Notes: generated by a model from the letters alone, not told the origin. Counted from the stretch's first letter, positions 7,200 to 15,946 are shown. The stretch: DNA of 64,000 nt from Streptomyces sp. MJM8645 (GCF_001625365.1 NZ_LJJF01000001.1:3545001-3609000); one strand, 5' to 3'. Program-made: numbers and translations.

Positions 7200-9350
7200 T
7201 CAGGAGGGACGGACGGGGCTGAGGGCCGGGGGTTGGGCCAGGGGAAGGCCGGTCCAGCAGGCTCCGTGGCGGCGGGCGCGGATGCGGCGGAGCCAGAGTT
7301 CGGTGGAGACCAGGTCGGCGAGGCCCGCCAGGGCGGCCGGGGAGAGGGGGGTGGCGGGGTCGGCGAGGCCGGCGCGGACGGCGGGGAGGTCGATGAGGCC
7401 GGCTTCGGCGAGGAGGGGTGCGTCGAAGAGTTCGGCGAGGCCGTCGGCGGCGAGGCGCAGGCCGGCCCGGGCGGGGGCGGTGCGGTCGGGGCGGGGGCCG
7501 CGGCCCCAGTCGGGGGGCAGGTCGGTACGGCCGGCGCCGGTGAGGACGGCGTGCAGGAGGGCGTGCCGGGCACCGGGCTGGAGGCGGACGTCGTCGGGGA
7601 GCAGGCGGGCGGCGCGGACCACCTGGTTGTCGAGGAACGGCGCGTGCAGCCGCTGGCCGGGCTGTTCGGCGGCGTGGACGAGGGTGCGGTAGGAGCGCGC
7701 GTGCCGGTAGAGGGCGTGCCGGGCGCGGTGTGCGCCCGGGCGTTCGTCGGGCGCCGGTCTGCGCGCCGCCAGTCGCAGCCGGAGGGCGACGGAGGAGAGC
7801 GCCTCGTCGGACAGCCAGCGGGCGGCCGGGCCGGGGACGCACCAGGCGAGGTCGCCGGCCGAACGGTCGCCCGCCGTGCGGCCGTTGCCCGGAAGATGGC
7901 GGGCCGTCAGCTTGGCGGCGGCGTCGTCCAGCGCCTCGGCGTACCGGACCCGGGAGAGCCGGTGGGCGGCCCGGACCACGGTGAGCGGGGTGCGCAGCGC
8001 GCCGGCCAGGACGCCGACGACGGCCCGGTCGGCACCGGCCAGCGCGGCGACCGGGGGCAGCAGTTCGCGCGGGCGGCCGGCCCGGATGAGGTCGGCGAGC
8101 CGGGCCGGGTGGCCGTCGAGGACCTGGCGGGCGCCGTAGCCGGTGAGGTGGTCGGTGCCGCCGACGTCGAAGCGGGCCTCGGCGCGGGCGGCGGCGACGA
8201 GTTCGGGCCCGGGCTCGTCGGTGAGCCGGCCGGGCGGTGCGTCGGCGTGCAGTCCGGCGTACGGGAGGGTGTCGGGGCCGGGGTGGAGCACGGTGTGCCG
8301 CAGCCGGGGGGTGTCGGGGGCGAGCGCGAGGGTGGTCGGGGGTTCGGTCTCGCCGAGCGTGACGGCGGCCAACTGTTCCGGGGCGGAGGGTTCTTGGGCG
8401 GCGACGCGGGTCCAGGAGCCCTTGACCGCGCCGTTCCTGGCCCCGGCACGGACGGCCGGCAGGCGCTCCGGGCCCGTGCTCGCGGGCACCGGCGGCAGCG
8501 GTACGGCGGCGGCGAGCAGGGCGACGGTGGCGGAGGCGGTGCCGTAGGAGAGGTCGACGCCGAGCCGGGCGCGGCCGGCCGAACCCGGCACGGTGGCGGG
8601 CGCGGTGGTGCGGACCCGGGAGCGGACGGACTCCAGCAGCGCGCGGGTGAGTTCGCGGACGGCGGGCGCCTCGTCGCGCGGCTGCTCCCGGACGGCGGGG
8701 TCGTCGTAGGCGGAGAGGTAGGGGTGGCCGCCGCGGATGGCGAGCACGTGGCCGGGGGGCACCCGCTGGACGCCCAGGTACGGGGTGCCGGTGCCGAGCG
8801 CCTCGGGCGATTCGGGGCAGGCGAGCCGGGCGGCGAGGTGGCCGGTGTCCAGCGGGGCGCCGACCAGGTCGGCGAGCGGGAGGGCGGCGGTGGCGTACGC
8901 GGTGCCGCCGGCCCAGGGGGTGTGGAAGACCGGCTGGGCGCCGGCCAGGTCGGTGAGCAGCAGGGTGGAGCGGGTGCCGGTGCGCAGGACGGCGGTGTAG
9001 CTGCCGGGCCAGGCGGTGAGGTGGCGGACGGCGCCGCCGCGGGCGGCGGCGAGGCCGGCGGCGAGTTCCGCGTCGGTGGCGCCGCAGTGGCCGAGGACGG
9101 CGAGGCGCAGGGTGGCGGGGGTGTCCTCGACGGGGTCGGGGGCGGTGGGGCCGGTGGTGACCGTGGCGGGGGCGCCGGGGCGGAGGGTGGCGAGGCGGAT
9201 CTCCTCGGGGCGCCAGTCCCCGACGGCCCAGAGCGGGTTGGGTCCGGTCCACAGGGGGCGCGCGGCGATCGGTGCGACCGTACCGAGTGCCTCGTGCGCC
9301 GGTGCGCCCGCCCGGGGCGCGCCCGTGCTCCAGCCCGTCAGCCACCGCAT
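7200..9350 (-). CDS. Asparagine synthase-related protein with degenerate active site
   Basis: This 716-residue protein has the two-part layout of class B asparagine synthetases, beta-lactam synthetases and lasso-peptide cyclases: an N-terminal Ntn-like domain and a C-terminal ATP-pyrophosphatase-fold domain. It begins MRWLTGW, so the Cys2 glutaminase nucleophile is absent, as in cyclase-type members. The PP-loop, normally SGGxDS, reads SYGTAS at about residues 266-271. The second acidic motif, normally GDGGD, reads GYGAR near residue 402. Loss of these aspartates argues against normal adenylation. GGAGG precedes the ATG with 4 nt spacing. No RRE/PqqD, leader peptidase or obvious precursor peptide lies beside it, so a lasso cluster is not supported. 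It may be a structural or regulatory pseudoenzyme, or use altered chemistry. Confidence 0.8.
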   Translation of the reverse strand: MRWLTGWSTGAPRAGAPAHEALGTVAPIAARPLWTGPNPLWAVGDWRPEEIRLATLRPGAPATVTTGPTAPDPVEDTPATLRLAVLGHCGATDAELAAGLAAARGGAVRHLTAWPGSYTAVLRTGTRSTLLLTDLAGAQPVFHTPWAGGTAYATAALPLADLVGAPLDTGHLAARLACPESPEALGTGTPYLGVQRVPPGHVLAIRGGHPYLSAYDDPAVREQPRDEAPAVRELTRALLESVRSRVRTTAPATVPGSAGRARLGVDLSYGTASATVALLAAAVPLPPVPASTGPERLPAVRAGARNGAVKGSWTRVAAQEPSAPEQLAAVTLGETEPPTTLALAPDTPRLRHTVLHPGPDTLPYAGLHADAPPGRLTDEPGPELVAAARAEARFDVGGTDHLTGYGARQVLDGHPARLADLIRAGRPRELLPPVAALAGADRAVVGVLAGALRTPLTVVRAAHRLSRVRYAEALDDAAAKLTARHLPGNGRTAGDRSAGDLAWCVPGPAARWLSDEALSSVALRLRLAARRPAPDERPGAHRARHALYRHARSYRTLVHAAEQPGQRLHAPFLDNQVVRAARLLPDDVRLQPGARHALLHAVLTGAGRTDLPPDWGRGPRPDRTAPARAGLRLAADGLAELFDAPLLAEAGLIDLPAVRAGLADPATPLSPAALAGLADLVSTELWLRRIRARRHGACWTGLPLAQPPALSPVRPS

Positions 9351-10091
9351 CGCGCCTCCACCGGACGAGGACCTGCACCCGTACGGCGCGTCCGCCGCCG
9401 GGCGGCTCCTCGCCGGTCCGCGGTGTGCCGTGACGGCGGCCCCGGGTACCGGCGCGCCGTCAGGAGACATCGTGCCACCGGTTGGCGCTCCCGTGGCCCG
9501 TGTTGCCGGTTCCGGTTCCGCCGGTGACCCCGGCGCGGGGTGGTTCCGGCCCCGGCGGCGATCCCGGTGCGGGCAGCGGGTGTTGACGTGTTCGCGTGGT
9601 CCGCAGGGCGGGCCGGGCCTTCCCCTCCCCGGCCCGGACCGCCCGCCGCGCCGCCTTTGACATGGGCATCGCGAGATGGCCGAAAGGCGTCGCCCAGCCC
9701 GGGAGGGCATCCGCATGCCCTCCCGGACTCAGCCACCACCCGCGGGGATTGAGGCGGCGGCGTCCCCCGGCCCGCCGGGTCCTCGACGGCGGGCCGACCC
9801 ACGACCACCAGCGAATCGCCGACCAGCCGGTCGAGCCAGGGGGCACGGCCGGGCGCACGTGAACACAGGACCGGAGCACGACGCTCCGGCGCGCGGCACC
9901 CTCGGCCCGATCCGAGTGGTCCGGACCAACCCCGGCGAGGAGCCGGCGCCGCACCGCCGGGTGCGCGATCCCGCCATCCGGAATGCGGCCTCTTAACCGT
10001 CGGAACGCGTCCGACTACTCTAGGTACAGCAGCTACGGCCCGGTGCCGCCCGGGCCCCGCGCACAAGGCCGCAGGAGGTGCCGCCGCCACC
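9351..10091. other. Large intergenic region, 741 bp
   Basis: This lies between the divergent asparagine-synthetase-like gene and the TPR regulator. Several open frames exist but none has protein-like composition, and I could not find a RiPP-like precursor with a plausible core. The perfect inverted repeat at 9699-9726 is the main structure. The region is G/C-rich throughout. Confidence 0.5.
9699..9726. promoter_or_regulatory. Perfect 12-bp inverted repeat
   Basis: CCGGGAGGGCAT (9699-9710) and ATGCCCTCCCGG (9715-9726) are exact complements around CCGC. It lies about 350 bp from either neighbouring start codon. It could be a hairpin terminator for an unrecognised transcript or a regulator site; there is no T-tract. 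Confidence 0.45.
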
Positions 10092-11519
10092 ATGACCGTC
10101 AGCCCACGAGGACCGAACGAACGGCTCGGCACGCTCCTGACCCTCGCCCAGATCAGCAACGCCGGACTGGCCCGCCGGGTCAACGACCTGGGCGCCCAGC
10201 GCGGGCTGACCCTGCGGTACGACAAGACCTCGGTGGCCCGCTGGGTCAGCAAGGGCATGGTCCCGCAGGGGCCCGTCCCGCACCTGATCGCCACCGCGAT
10301 CGGCGGCAAGCTCGGCCGCCCGGTGCCGCTGGAGGAGATCGGCCTCGGCGACACCGACCCGGCCCCCGAACTCGGCCTGGCCTTCCCGCGCGACGTCGCC
10401 GAGGCGGTCCGCTCCGCCACCGACCTGTGGCGGGTCGACCTCGACCTGCGCCGCGGCCCCGGCGGCGGCCGCTGGAGCGACAGCCTGGCCGGCACCTTCT
10501 CGGTCGCCGCCTACGCGACGCCGGTGTCCCGCTGGCTGATCACCCCGGCGGACGGTTCGGTCGCCCGGGAGGCGCCGCGCGCGCCCAGCGAGGCGTCCTC
10601 CTACCGGGTCGGCCACTCGGACGCCGCCAAGCTCCGCGAGGCCGCCCAGGAGGCCCGCCGCTGGGACTCCAAGTACGGCGGCGGGGACTGGCGTTCGTCG
10701 ATGGTGCCGGAGTGCCTGCGGGTGGAGGCGGCCCCGCTGCTGCTGGCCTCGTACAGCGACACCGTCGGCCGGGCGCTGTTCGGCGCGACCGCCGAACTGA
10801 CCAGGCTGGCCGGGTGGATGGCCTTCGACACCGGGCAGCACGAGGCCGCCCAGCGCTACTACATCCAGGCCCTGCGGCTCGCCCGGGCCGCCGCCGACGT
10901 ACCGCTCGGCGGCTACGTGCTCGCCTCGATGAGCCTCCAGGCCGGCTACCGGGGCTTCGCCGAGGAGGCGGTGGACCTCGCCCAGGCCGCCCTGGAGCGC
11001 AACCGGGGCCTGGCCACCGCCCGGACGATGAGCTTCTTCCACCTGGTGGAGGCCCGGGCCCAGGCCAAGGCCCGCAACGCGGCGGCGTGCGCGACGGCAC
11101 TCGGCGCGGCGGAGAGCGCACTCGAACGGGCCCGCGCCGGGGATCCCGATCCGGCGTGGATCGACTTCTACGCCTACGACCGGCTCGCCGCCGACGCCGC
11201 CGAGTGCTTCCGCGACCTCGGAGTGCCCTCCAAGGTCCGCCAGTTCACCCGCGAGGCACTGGCCAAGCCCACCGAGGGCTTCGTCCGCTCGCACGGCCTG
11301 CGACTGGTGGTCTCGGCGATGGCCGAGGCCGAGGCCGGCAACCTGGACGCCGCGGTCGCCGCCGGCGAGCGCGCCGTCGAGGTGGCCGGCCGGATCTCCT
11401 CCCAGCGCAGCCGGGAGTACGTGGTGGAGATGCTGCGCCGCCTGGAGCCCTTCCAGGGCGAGCGCCGCGTCCGGGAGCTGACCGAACGGGCCCGCGCGGT
11501 CCTGGTCGCCCCGGCGTGA
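10092..11519 (+). CDS. TPR-containing regulator, NsdA/ORF1590-like sporulation-associated family
   Basis: This 475-residue soluble protein has an N-terminal helix-turn-helix-like part (about 10-60; [16 protein letters not shown] ... [16 protein letters not shown]). An all-helical body with tetratricopeptide-like repeats follows ([48 protein letters not shown]). This architecture matches actinomycete regulators affecting sporulation and antibiotic production, such as NsdA and the S. griseus ORF1590 product. I judge the family from architecture and motifs, not an alignment. AGGAGG lies 13 nt before ATG 10092, farther than ideal, so an alternative start is possible; ORF1590 itself is reported to give two proteins. 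It stands alone as a transcription unit. Confidence 0.75.
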   Translation: MTVSPRGPNERLGTLLTLAQISNAGLARRVNDLGAQRGLTLRYDKTSVARWVSKGMVPQGPVPHLIATAIGGKLGRPVPLEEIGLGDTDPAPELGLAFPRDVAEAVRSATDLWRVDLDLRRGPGGGRWSDSLAGTFSVAAYATPVSRWLITPADGSVAREAPRAPSEASSYRVGHSDAAKLREAAQEARRWDSKYGGGDWRSSMVPECLRVEAAPLLLASYSDTVGRALFGATAELTRLAGWMAFDTGQHEAAQRYYIQALRLARAAADVPLGGYVLASMSLQAGYRGFAEEAVDLAQAALERNRGLATARTMSFFHLVEARAQAKARNAAACATALGAAESALERARAGDPDPAWIDFYAYDRLAADAAECFRDLGVPSKVRQFTREALAKPTEGFVRSHGLRLVVSAMAEAEAGNLDAAVAAGERAVEVAGRISSQRSREYVVEMLRRLEPFQGERRVRELTERARAVLVAPA

Positions 11520-11691
11520 CCGGGGGCGAGCCCGGCGGTCATTGAGGTGCACCGGCGAGAGGGGCCCCGGGCACCCAGGCCCGACACCGCCGGCCGGCAC
11601 CGTCGCCCGCCCCTCGGCGCCCTCGACCGGCCCCGCCCGGCGTGGCAGCATCGGCGGCGGGGGGAGCCGGGCGGACTGCGAGGAGCGGGCG

Positions 11692-12927
11692 GTGGCGTAC
11701 GACTTCGACGTGCTGGTGGTGGGCGGCGGGATCGTCGGCCTCGCCACCGCGTACGCGCTGACCCGGGCCCGGCCGGGGCTGCGGCTCGCGGTGCTGGAGA
11801 AGGAGCCCGGCTTCGCCGCCCACCAGACCGGCCGCAACAGCGGGGTGATCCACAGCGGCGTCTACTACCGGCCGGGCTCGTACAAGGCCCGGTACGCGGT
11901 GGCGGGCGCCGCCGAGCTGGTGGCGTTCTGCCGCGAGCAGGGTGTCCCGTACGAGGTCACCGGCAAGCTGATCGTGGCCACGGGCCCGGAGGAGCTGCCC
12001 CGGCTGGCGGCGCTGGCCGAGCGCGGGCGGGCGAACGGCATCCCGGTCACCGAGGTGGACCGGGCCGGGATCGCCCGGTACGAGCCGCAGGTCACCGGGG
12101 TGGCGGGGCTGCACGTCGGCACGACCGGCGTCTGCGACTTCCCGGCCGTCGCCACCGCCTACGCCCGGCTGGCCCGGGAGGCGGGTGCGGAGCTCCGACT
12201 CGGCTGCGAGCTGCGGGCGGCGGCCCGGCGGGCGGACGGCGTGACGGTGCAGACCTCCACCGGGGAACTGCGCTGCCAGGTGCTGGTGAACTGCGCCGGG
12301 CTGCACAGCGACCGGATCGCCCGGCTGGCCGGGGACGAGCCCGGGGTGCGGATCGTGCCGTTCCGCGGCGAGTACTACGAACTGGCCGAAGGGCGACGGG
12401 ACTTGGTGCGCGGCCTGGTCTACCCGGTGCCCGACCCGGCCTTCCCGTTCCTCGGCGTGCACCTCACCCGGGGCGTCCACGGGGACGTGCACGTCGGCCC
12501 GAACGCGGTGCCCGCGCTGGCCCGCGAGGGCTACGACTGGCGCACCGTGCGCCCGCGCGACCTGGCCGGGACGCTGGCCTTCCCCGGCACCTGGCGGATC
12601 GCCCGGCGGCACTGGCGGTACGAGGTGGGCGAGTTGCACCGCTCGCTGTCGAAGCGGGCGTTCACCGCCGCCGTGCGACGGCTGCTGCCCGCGGTCGCCC
12701 CCGAGGACCTGGTGCCGGCCGGCGCCGGGGTCCGGGCCCAGGCCGTGGCCCGGGACGGCTCACTGCTGGACGACTTCGCCTTCGCCGGTTTCGACCCGGC
12801 CGACCCGCGCTCCCCGCGCCGCGCGGTGCACGTGCTGAACGCCCCCTCCCCCGCCGCCACGGCCTCGCTGCCGATCGGCCGCGAGGTGGCCCGCCGGGCG
12901 CTGGCGGCGCTGGAGGCCGGCGGATGA
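11692..12927 (+). CDS. lhgO: L-2-hydroxyglutarate oxidase
   Basis: This 411-residue FAD-dependent oxidase of the DAO fold opens with the dinucleotide loop VLVVGGGIVGLATAYALTRARPGLRLAVLEKE. It has the family-typical HQTGRNSGVIHSGVYYRPGSYKA segment, where the flavin and substrate are bound, and LNAPSPAATASLPIG near the C-terminus. LhgO/YgaF enzymes oxidise L-2-hydroxyglutarate to 2-oxoglutarate, removing a toxic by-product, and pass electrons to the membrane or oxygen. AGGAG precedes GTG 11692 with 6 nt spacing. It ends 55 bp before trmB. Confidence 0.9.
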   Translation: MAYDFDVLVVGGGIVGLATAYALTRARPGLRLAVLEKEPGFAAHQTGRNSGVIHSGVYYRPGSYKARYAVAGAAELVAFCREQGVPYEVTGKLIVATGPEELPRLAALAERGRANGIPVTEVDRAGIARYEPQVTGVAGLHVGTTGVCDFPAVATAYARLAREAGAELRLGCELRAAARRADGVTVQTSTGELRCQVLVNCAGLHSDRIARLAGDEPGVRIVPFRGEYYELAEGRRDLVRGLVYPVPDPAFPFLGVHLTRGVHGDVHVGPNAVPALAREGYDWRTVRPRDLAGTLAFPGTWRIARRHWRYEVGELHRSLSKRAFTAAVRRLLPAVAPEDLVPAGAGVRAQAVARDGSLLDDFAFAGFDPADPRSPRRAVHVLNAPSPAATASLPIGREVARRALAALEAGG

Positions 12928-12967
12928 GCCCGGTCACAGCACCTTCGGGAGGGGCCCGGAAGCCCCG

Positions 12968-12973
12968 TAGACT
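12968..12973 (+). promoter_or_regulatory. Candidate -10 of trmB, possibly leaderless
   Basis: TAGACT ends 9 nt before the GTG of trmB. With a start site about 7 nt past the hexamer, transcription would begin within a few bases of the start codon. No good -35 is visible. Confidence 0.5.
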
Positions 12974-12982
12974 CGGGGAATT

Positions 12983-13813
12983 GTGACTGCCACCGCCCCC
13001 ATCCCCCAGCCCTCGCCGTCCGCCCGGTTGTCCGCCGCACCGGCCGGCTACCCCGCGCCGATGTACCCGCACAAGGCCACCGACGCCCAGCACCGCGAGC
13101 GGCGCATCCGCAGCTTCCAGCCGCGCCGGGGCCGGATGACCAACGCCCAGGCGGGCGCCCTGGACCGGGGCTGGGAGGCCTACGGCATACCGATCGACGG
13201 CAGCCCGCTCGACCTGCGGGAGCTGTTCGGCGAGCTGCCGGTCACCCTGGAGATCGGCTTCGGCATGGGCGAGACCACGGCCACCATGGCCGCCGCCGAC
13301 CCGGCCATGGGCATCCTCGCCGCCGACGTCCACACCCCCGGCCACGGCAACCTGCTCGGCCTGCTGGAGCGCGACGGCTCGCGGAACGTGCGGCCGGCCG
13401 CCGGCGACGCCGTGATCCTGCTGCGCGACATGCTGCCGGACGCCTCGCTGGCCGGCCTGCGGGTCTACTTCGCCGACCCGTGGCCCAAGCCCAAGCACCA
13501 CAAGCGCCGGCTGGTCCAGCCGTCCTTCCTGGAGCTCGTGCTGCCCCGGCTCGCCCCCGGCGCCCTGGTGCACTGCGCGACCGACTGGGAGCCGTACGCG
13601 GAGCAGATGCTGGCCGTGCTGTCCGCCTCGCCGGAGCTGGAGAACCTGCACCCCGAGGGTGACGGCAGCGGCTGGCTGGAGCCCGCGGACCACCCGGACG
13701 GCAGCATCCCCGGCTACGCGCCGCGGCCGGACTGGCGCCCAGTCACCAAGTTCGAACGGGCCGGACTGGCCAAGGGGCACGTCGTCCACGACCTGCTGTT
13801 CCGCCGCCGCTGA
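12983..13813 (+). CDS. trmB: tRNA (guanine-N7-)-methyltransferase
   Basis: This 276-residue SAM-dependent methyltransferase makes m7G46 in the tRNA variable loop. SAM motif I reads TLEIGFGMGETTATMA. The TrmB-specific stretch VYFADPWPKPKHHKRRLVQPSFLEL carries the family D-PWPKxxHxKRR signature. The first 40 residues are Pro/Ala-rich and poorly conserved, so the true start could be slightly inside. GTG 12983 is chosen because it sits just behind a -10 hexamer and the downstream alternatives cut into the fold. PrsW follows with its own promoter. Confidence 0.95.
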   Translation: MTATAPIPQPSPSARLSAAPAGYPAPMYPHKATDAQHRERRIRSFQPRRGRMTNAQAGALDRGWEAYGIPIDGSPLDLRELFGELPVTLEIGFGMGETTATMAAADPAMGILAADVHTPGHGNLLGLLERDGSRNVRPAAGDAVILLRDMLPDASLAGLRVYFADPWPKPKHHKRRLVQPSFLELVLPRLAPGALVHCATDWEPYAEQMLAVLSASPELENLHPEGDGSGWLEPADHPDGSIPGYAPRPDWRPVTKFERAGLAKGHVVHDLLFRRR

Positions 13814-13916
13814 GCCGCCGTCGGCCGTTCGAACAGGCCACCACGCGCTGACCGGGGGGCCGTTCCCCGGGCGGACGGTTCGTCCCGAGTCCTCCCGACG
13901 GGCGGGTGCGGTGGCC

Positions 13917-13922
13917 TACCCT
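13917..13922 (+). promoter_or_regulatory. Leaderless-type -10 of the prsW-like gene
   Basis: TACCCT is followed by 7 nt and then ATG 13930. No ribosome-binding site fits in between, so a leaderless mRNA is predicted. Confidence 0.55.
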
Positions 13923-13929
13923 GTGCCGC

Positions 13930-15219
13930 ATGGGCAGCCCGGCCGGCGGCGGGTCCCGGGCCACCGTCCAGGCCGCCGCTGACGCACCGGAGACGGTCCC
14001 GCGCACCGGCGACACCCGGACCATCCCGGGGCCCCGGAGGCGCCGGGCCCACCGCCTCGCGCCCCGGGCCGGCGCCGCTTCACCGCCACCGGCCGGAGCC
14101 GCCGCACCGCCCCGGCGCGGCCGCTCGGTGGCGGTCTCCTCCGTCACCGCCACCGCCGTACTGACCCTGGCCGGCTGCGGGGTGCTGATCCTGCACCTGG
14201 TCCAGCGCCAGACCGGCACCGTCGGACTGCTGGTCGGCGTCGGCCTGGCGATGGTGCCGCTGCCGTTCGTGCTCGGCGCCCTGGCCTGGCTCAACCTGAC
14301 CGCCCGGGTGCCGCTGCGGCACACCGTGTTCTGCCTCGGCTGGGGCGCCTGCGCGGCCACCACCGTCGCCATCGTGGCCAACAACTGGACCGCCAGCTAC
14401 CTGACCTCGCACCAGGGCCCGCTCGGCGAACTGCTGGGCGCCGGCATCGCCACCCCGCTGATCGAGGAGACCGCCAAGGCCACCGCCCTGCTGGTGCTGC
14501 TGCTGCCGCTCGGCCAGCGGCTGCGCTGCCACGGCCGCCGCACCGGCCGCCCCTGCGCTCCGCTGCTGCACCGGCTGCCGGCCTCCCGGCTCCCCCGGAC
14601 GTACGCCCGCCGCCCGGCCGGTCCGCACGCCCGGGGCCGGCTGCGGCTGCGCCCCTACCTGCGCCCGCTGCCGTACCTGCGCCCGGCCCCGCCCTCCGGC
14701 GGCGGCCCGCACCGCCGCTCCCGGCCCCGCACCCTGGCGGCCGGGGTGGTACTCGGCGGGATGACCGCCTGCGGCTTCGCCTTCACCGAGAACGCCCTCT
14801 ACCTGGGCCGGGCGTTCACCACCGACCAGCGGCAGCGGCTGGACAGCATCGGCCTCGGCGATCCGCCCAGCCTGCGCGACTTCGACGGCACCGTGCAGAC
14901 CTTCGTGCTGCGCGCCCTGCTCTCCCCCTTCGCGCACCCGCTGTTCACCGCGCTCACCGGGATCGGCCTGGCCGTCGCCCTGACCACCGGTCGGCGCTGG
15001 CTGGCCCGGCTGGCCGCGCCGACCGGGCTGCTGCTGGCGATGGCGCTGCACGGCACCTGGAACGCCGCCGCCGACCTCGGCACGGACGGCTTCCTGGTGG
15101 TGTACGGGGCGCTGATGGTGCCCTGCTTCGCCGCGCTGGTCTGCTTCGCGGCCTGGGCCAGGTCCCGGGCGGCCCGGCACGCCGCCCGGCGCGGCAGGCG
15201 CTCCGCCGGGGTGGTCTGA
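13930..15219 (+). CDS. PrsW family intramembrane metalloprotease
   Basis: This polytopic membrane protein of about 429 residues carries all PrsW/CAAX-protease-like signatures: TPLIEETAKA (EExxK), CGFAFTENALYL (FxxxEN), SPFAHPLFT (HxxxT) and MALHGTWNA (late His). PrsW in Bacillus performs site-1 cleavage of an anti-sigma factor; here the substrate is unknown. The N-terminal 65 residues are disordered and basic. A loop of about 70 residues between the first and second motifs is very rich in Arg and Pro (LRPYLRPLPYLRP), which is unusual and probably cytoplasmic. It ends 50 bp before the initiator tRNA gene. Confidence 0.9.
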   Translation: MGSPAGGGSRATVQAAADAPETVPRTGDTRTIPGPRRRRAHRLAPRAGAASPPPAGAAAPPRRGRSVAVSSVTATAVLTLAGCGVLILHLVQRQTGTVGLLVGVGLAMVPLPFVLGALAWLNLTARVPLRHTVFCLGWGACAATTVAIVANNWTASYLTSHQGPLGELLGAGIATPLIEETAKATALLVLLLPLGQRLRCHGRRTGRPCAPLLHRLPASRLPRTYARRPAGPHARGRLRLRPYLRPLPYLRPAPPSGGGPHRRSRPRTLAAGVVLGGMTACGFAFTENALYLGRAFTTDQRQRLDSIGLGDPPSLRDFDGTVQTFVLRALLSPFAHPLFTALTGIGLAVALTTGRRWLARLAAPTGLLLAMALHGTWNAAADLGTDGFLVVYGALMVPCFAALVCFAAWARSRAARHAARRGRRSAGVV

Positions 15220-15269
15220 AGAACCGATTTCCCATCTCGGCGACTTCCCCGTATTGTTGTGTTTACCGA

Positions 15270-15343
15270 CGCGGGGTGGAGCAGCTCGGTAGCTCGCTGG
15301 GCTCATAACCCAGAGGTCGCAGGTTCAAATCCTGTCCCCGCTA
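15270..15343 (+). tRNA. tRNA-fMet (CAT), initiator
   Basis: A 74-nt cloverleaf with anticodon CAT at 15304-15306. Initiator features are visible: an unpaired C1 x T72 at the acceptor end and three G-C pairs closing the anticodon stem (CTGGG/CCCAG). CCA is not encoded. Confidence 0.95.
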
Positions 15344-15356
15344 CTCAGTAGCAACG

Positions 15357-15388
15357 AAAGGCCCGGAGGATTCGTCCTCCGGGCCTTT
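15357..15388 (+). terminator. Terminator after tRNA-fMet
   Basis: AAAGGCCCGGAGGA and TCCTCCGGGCCTTT form a perfect 14-bp stem around a TTCG tetraloop, starting 14 nt past the tRNA 3' end. Confidence 0.9.
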
Positions 15389-15522
15389 CGCGTTCCCCGG
15401 CACGGCGAAGGAACGTTCTGCCGCGAAGCCGCAACAGGACCTGACCCCCCGTCAGCGGAGACCTCCCGAACGACGGCGGCCCGGCCGTCGGCTGCCGGGC
15501 GGGCGGGCCGCCGATAAATCCG

Positions 15523-15552
15523 TTGCCCTCCGGCCGGTGGGCTGCCTATCGT
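15523..15552 (+). promoter_or_regulatory. Promoter ahead of a leader-like element
   Basis: TTGCCC (15523-15528) and TATCGT (15547-15552) are spaced 18 bp, a good vegetative-type promoter. The predicted start site near 15559 is just ahead of the strong Shine-Dalgarno at 15565-15576. Confidence 0.6.
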
Positions 15553-15582
15553 GGCGGCACACTGAAGGGAGGTGATCCTGAA

Positions 15583-15621
15583 TTGAGTTCCATCAGGATG
15601 CGTGAGGTGGCTGCTCGCTAG
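15583..15621 (+). CDS. Candidate 12-codon leader peptide
   Basis: A TTG start (15583) would encode MSSIRMREVAAR and a TAG stop; an inner ATG lies at 15598. Upstream GGAGGTGATCC is an 11-base perfect complement of the 16S rRNA 3' end, ending 6 nt before the TTG. ATCCTGA (15575-15581) and TCAGGAT (15593-15599) can pair and bury the start region. A nested hairpin follows at 15632-15667. The layout resembles a translated leader or attenuator. No operon gene follows closely: the next plus-strand gene starts at 15947. The peptide itself is unrecognised, and expression is inferred only from promoter and SD quality. Confidence 0.4.
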   Translation: MSSIRMREVAAR

Positions 15622-15631
15622 AGCCGCCCCT

Positions 15632-15667
15632 GCCTGCGCGGGGTGAGGCCTGAGGCCTCCGGCAGGC
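15632..15667 (+). promoter_or_regulatory. Nested hairpin downstream of leader peptide
   Basis: The outer arms GCCTGC (15632-15637) and GCAGGC (15662-15667) enclose GAGGC/GCCTC arms within 15645-15659. It starts 11 nt after the leader stop codon, so a ribosome on the leader could influence its folding. Confidence 0.45.
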
Positions 15668-15946
15668 GAAATCCATAGCAGTCACCCGGCCCGCAGGCCC
15701 ACCGGAACATCCCCGGTGCCTCGGCGCCAGGCCAGTGCACGGGCCGGCGCGGAGGAGCAGCCTGCGGGCTGTCTGCGTTCTCCGCCGCCCTCCGGCGTCT
15801 TCCGGCGTCTTCCGGCGTCTTCCGGCGTTCTTGGCCGTCACCCGCGCCCTGTCCGGGGCGCCCCCGGGTCGTTCCCGCGGTGGGGCCGCGGCGCTAGAGT
15901 CGGCGCGGGTTCCGGAGCGGAGCGGCGCGGGCACAGGGGGTAGGCG
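15668..15946. other. Intergenic stretch with 10-bp tandem repeat
   Basis: I see no protein gene here. A 10-bp unit TCCGGCGTCT is repeated about four times in tandem at 15790-15829, each copy in register with a helical turn. It precedes the membrane-protein gene at 15947. Confidence 0.5.
15790..15829. repeat. Tandem repeat, TCCGGCGTCT x 4
   Basis: Near-identical 10-bp copies begin at 15791, 15801, 15811 and 15821; the last is partial. A 10-bp period could support replication-slippage variation or helically phased protein binding. Confidence 0.85.

Noticed and set aside
9351..10091. Possible lasso-peptide precursor beside the asparagine-synthetase-like gene
   Set aside because: No short ORF with a plausible leader/core was found, no RRE or leader protease genes are present, and the cyclase active site is degenerate.
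15270..15946. Integration site of a mobile element at tRNA-fMet
   Set aside because: The tRNA is intact, no duplicated tRNA 3' end was seen nearby, and there is no integrase or other mobile-element gene.
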